A program made the position numbers and the translations under genes. Of a DNA stretch of 64,000 bases, positions 61,781 to 64,000 are shown one piece after another. Source of the DNA: Cytophagaceae bacterium (lineage in GTDB: Bacteria; Bacteroidota; Bacteroidia; Cytophagales; Spirosomataceae); contig JADKIR010000005.1 in assembly GCA_016722655.1 (NCBI GenBank), positions 372,001 to 436,000 of the forward strand, in the 5' to 3' direction. How positions within the stretch are numbered: position 1 is the first letter of the stretch; every line of letters starts with the position of its first letter. Below the pieces are notes generated by a model. The model did not search any database and was not told the origin of the DNA. It worked only from the letters and a program-made list of their open reading frames with translations.

Positions 61781-62455
61781 ATGGGCTACTATATTGACTT
61801 AGAAAAACTTTCCATCGATGATTATCGGTTAAAATTAGAATCTGGTTATTTACCGCCAAGCAGGATGATGCTTAAAGACAATCTGGAGGAACGATTTGCT
61901 TATTTTAAAACTTTGGGGATCAGTAATGTAAAGGACTTGATTCTCCTGCTAAAGAAAAAAGACAAGTTCAGTGAATTTACCAGGCAGGATGTTTTTGCCG
62001 GTGATTACTTAACCATTTTGTTGAGAGAATTAAACAGCACGCTTCCAAAACCCAATAAATTGGCTGACTTTTTAGAAATAAGGGCCGGAGCGGTAAGTAA
62101 TTTAGAAAAAATTGGCATTTCAAATACAGAAAAACTATACAACAAAGTACTGAGTAAATCTGACAGACAAAATCTATCCCAAGCCACCGGGATTAATATG
62201 GAGGACCTTTTAACATTAACCAAATTGGCAGATTTGTCAAGAATAAAGTGGGTTGGAGTAACCTATGCCCAAATGCTTTATGAATTAGGGGTAGATACCG
62301 TAGATAAAGTTTCAAAGTCTGACCCGATAGATTTGCATGACCGAATAAACCGGATGATCAAAGAAAAGAACATTTTTAAAGGTTCAATCGGTCTCAATGA
62401 CGTGAAAATATTAATTGCAGCTGCCGGAGAATTACCTTTGGATATTGAATATTGA
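61781..62455 (+). CDS. DUF4332 helix-hairpin-helix-like protein
   Basis: A 224-residue soluble protein. LKTLGISNVKDLILLLKK, then NLEKIGISNTEKLYNKVLSKSDRQNLSQATGINMEDLLTLTKLADLSRIKWVGVTYAQMLYELGVDTVDKVSKSDP is the repeated helix-hairpin-helix pattern of DUF4332, a domain resembling DNA-binding HhH modules. Whether this one binds DNA is not visible. It is near the putative glycosyltransferase but the functional link is unclear. Confidence 0.8.
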   Translation: MGYYIDLEKLSIDDYRLKLESGYLPPSRMMLKDNLEERFAYFKTLGISNVKDLILLLKKKDKFSEFTRQDVFAGDYLTILLRELNSTLPKPNKLADFLEIRAGAVSNLEKIGISNTEKLYNKVLSKSDRQNLSQATGINMEDLLTLTKLADLSRIKWVGVTYAQMLYELGVDTVDKVSKSDPIDLHDRINRMIKEKNIFKGSIGLNDVKILIAAAGELPLDIEY

Positions 62456-62590
62456 GGTTAAAGTGATGTTTTTCTTCTTGTTCCGGAAAGTTTTGCAATA
62501 CCCTCCCACCCTTTTTACATTTTTGACGATTTAATCAAATCGCCTTTTTCCTAAAATGCTCTTGAATAAGTATTTATTCGGATATATATA

Positions 62591-63682
62591 TCATTTCACC
62601 CCAAAGACCAACCGGCTGACTTTGTAGTTTTTGATCAGAAAATGATACAAAACCCAACAAATAAACAAGGTGGACAAAGCCATGACCGTAAACTTAAGGA
62701 GCAACGCCACCTGCCAGTTAAGCCAGTAATATCCCAAAATAATAATGACGGTTTGGTGTAAAATATAAAAGGGATATACGGCTCTGTTGCAGTATTTGAT
62801 AAATTCATTTTCGAAGTTCAAATAATGTTTGGCAAAGCCAATGATCCCCAGAATAGTGCAGAAAATAAAAGTAATTTTAAAAACCGAATTGAAAATCTTT
62901 ACCCAGAGGATTTTATCTGACAATGGCCCAAAGACGGCATCATAAAATACACTAAACAAAATAAGAAAAATGCCTGTACCCAGATTCAGGAATCTTTTCT
63001 TCTCCAATCTGTTCCAGATATCTTCCTGATTGCCAAATATATAACCAATAATGAAAATCAAAAATGAGAAAGTGAAATTGAACCAGTCGGAAACGAGGTT
63101 ATGGGTTGTGGGCCACTTATCTCTTAAAAACAAATAGCTTAAAGACAAAGGCAAAATTATGAGGGCAGTGGACCATTTTGAAGTAAGCAGCTGTTTTGAT
63201 TTTAAAACTTTAAACAGTGGAATAGCTATTAGTGAAAATACCAGCAAATAGACCACGAACCACAAATGATGCCAGCTGAAGTTGCCTTTGGGATATGGAA
63301 TAAATTCAAAAACTTTGGAATAAAAACTGAGGTAAGTGCCCGTATAGCCTTCGGATACCAGTCGCTCAATATAAATTTGTGGTGGTACAATCACGAAGAT
63401 TCCAAAAAGTAGTGGTATCAAAAGCCTGGTTATTCTTTCTTTGGCAAAAGCTCCGAAGGTACGGTTTCGGGTTGCAAAACTTACCCCTGCTCCCGAGACA
63501 AAAAACAAAAGCGACAGCCGCCAGGGGTTCACGAGTGACATCCATATTTCAAAATCGGAAGACGTGACCGGATTTTTGAGGTGAAAACCCCAGGTATTAA
63601 AAAACATGCCGGTATGATACAAAATCAAAAGCAGGAAGGCCAAAACCCTTACCCAATCCAGAAAATGGTGCCTGATTTTCAT
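62591..63682 (-). CDS. Acyltransferase 3 family membrane protein
   Basis: A 363-residue protein with about ten membrane helices. It begins HHFLDWVRVLAFLLLILYHTG, where the His is the conserved catalytic residue of the OafA/acyltransferase 3 family, followed by WRLSLLFFVSGAGVSFATRN. It likely O-acylates a surface polysaccharide or glucan. The target is unknown. Monocistronic. Confidence 0.88.
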   Translation of the reverse strand: MKIRHHFLDWVRVLAFLLLILYHTGMFFNTWGFHLKNPVTSSDFEIWMSLVNPWRLSLLFFVSGAGVSFATRNRTFGAFAKERITRLLIPLLFGIFVIVPPQIYIERLVSEGYTGTYLSFYSKVFEFIPYPKGNFSWHHLWFVVYLLVFSLIAIPLFKVLKSKQLLTSKWSTALIILPLSLSYLFLRDKWPTTHNLVSDWFNFTFSFLIFIIGYIFGNQEDIWNRLEKKRFLNLGTGIFLILFSVFYDAVFGPLSDKILWVKIFNSVFKITFIFCTILGIIGFAKHYLNFENEFIKYCNRAVYPFYILHQTVIIILGYYWLNWQVALLLKFTVMALSTLFICWVLYHFLIKNYKVSRLVFGVK

Positions 63683-63766
63683 TGCTTATGAAAGTAGAAT
63701 ATTTAATATGTAAAGATAGCAGACAGTTTTTTATTGTGATAGGATTTCCTAAAATGATAAGGATTT

Positions 63767-63940
63767 TTGCCGGTATATATATTAGCCTGCATTATAGGCT
63801 TGGGTTACCTGGAGGCTAATACGATTAATATTGCCCTCAATCCGAATATGCCTCACCCAATTCCCTATGATATAATAAGTGGAGCTTTTCATTTAGTGAA
63901 GATTTTTATCGTAAGCATGATTATTTTTGCAATGAAATAA
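63767..63940 (+). CDS. Possible small membrane protein, TTG start
   Basis: The frame after a TAA at 63758-63760 gives, from TTG 63767, about 57 residues with two hydrophobic stretches (YILACIIGLGYLEA and HLVKIFIVSMIIFAM). No ATG precedes them; one internal ATG (about 63849) would remove the first helix. It could be a genuine small gene in front of the one starting at 63948, or the tail of an older gene. Confidence 0.35.
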   Translation: MPVYILACIIGLGYLEANTINIALNPNMPHPIPYDIISGAFHLVKIFIVSMIIFAMK

Positions 63941-63947
63941 CGAATAG

Positions 63948-64000
63948 ATGCCGGAAAAAGAAACCCAAGTGTTTTATCCTGAAAGTCAGGTTGCCTGGAG
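63948..64000 (+). CDS. Partial CDS running off the window end
   Basis: An open frame from ATG 63948 (MPEKETQVFYPESQVAW) continues to the edge. Too short to identify. Confidence 0.4.
   Translation, partial: MPEKETQVFYPESQVAW

Noticed and set aside
1..64000. tRNA and rRNA genes
   Set aside because: I saw no cloverleaf or conserved rRNA segments in the gaps; this was by eye, so a covariance search could still find one.

Overview
The window reads as a chromosome segment of a Bacteroidota bacterium, most likely of the Cytophagales (genus not assignable by eye). The reasons are low GC, a type IX secretion C-terminal sorting domain on a secreted glycosidase, several secreted carbohydrate-active enzymes, HigBA and AbiEii-type toxin-antitoxin genes of Bacteroidota style, weak Shine-Dalgarno signals and long gene-poor intergenic stretches full of family repeats. 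I saw no rRNA, tRNA, CRISPR array or complete prophage.

Regions. 1-7.3 kb: an HxlR regulator and DoxX protein, a PfkB-type phosphofructokinase, a GH44-like T9SS glycosidase and a secreted lectin-like protein, separated by three long mosaics of the same intergenic repeats. 7.4-18.9 kb: a type II P-type cation ATPase, an esterase, three toxin-antitoxin pairs (higBA, a RelE/Phd-like pair with a 28-bp perfect palindrome as operator, and a DUF6922/AbiEii pair), an AraC regulator broken by one base in a homopolymer, a cytochrome c, a TauE exporter and a GH5 enzyme. 19.2-26.0 kb: a molybdenum-hydroxylase cluster (IorA-like and IorB-like subunits, NifS-like desulfurase, XdhC, MoaD, MoeB-rhodanese, MoaE), arranged so that enzyme, cofactor synthesis and cofactor sulfuration are made together. 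26-29.3 kb: lipoprotein and membrane-protein pairs and an IS110 remnant. 29.5-34.6 kb: a potassium unit (porin, Kup, a small helical protein, KdpE-like and truncated KdpD-like regulators). 35-42.5 kb: DUF1593, TlpA-like, GntP, Nudix and beta-lactamase-fold genes, interleaved with a REP/MITE family that belongs to one RAYT (IS200-like) transposase pseudogene at 40.7 kb.

42.6-54.1 kb is the accessory core. A broken HigB toxin with an intact antitoxin is followed by a C-rich 12-unit tandem repeat and then an eight-gene, almost fully overlapping operon: hsdR (interrupted by one in-frame amber codon), a separate HsdR C-terminal domain gene, a 4Fe-4S-type uracil-DNA-glycosylase-superfamily protein, hsdM, hsdS, a STAS-GHKL ATPase fusion, a STAS-like DUF4325 protein and a two-helix membrane protein. 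The last three look like a partner-switch signalling module attached to a type I restriction system and are the best candidate for an undescribed defence system here. 54-64 kb: RibD-C, GNAT-like, NTF2-like, VOC and GH35-like genes, an orphan antitoxin, a putative glycosyltransferase, a DUF4332 protein and an acyltransferase.

A short dispersed repeat with an AGACC-acac-GGTCT hairpin core occurs upstream of four accessory loci (26.2, 44.0, 53.5 and, weakly, 60.2 kb).
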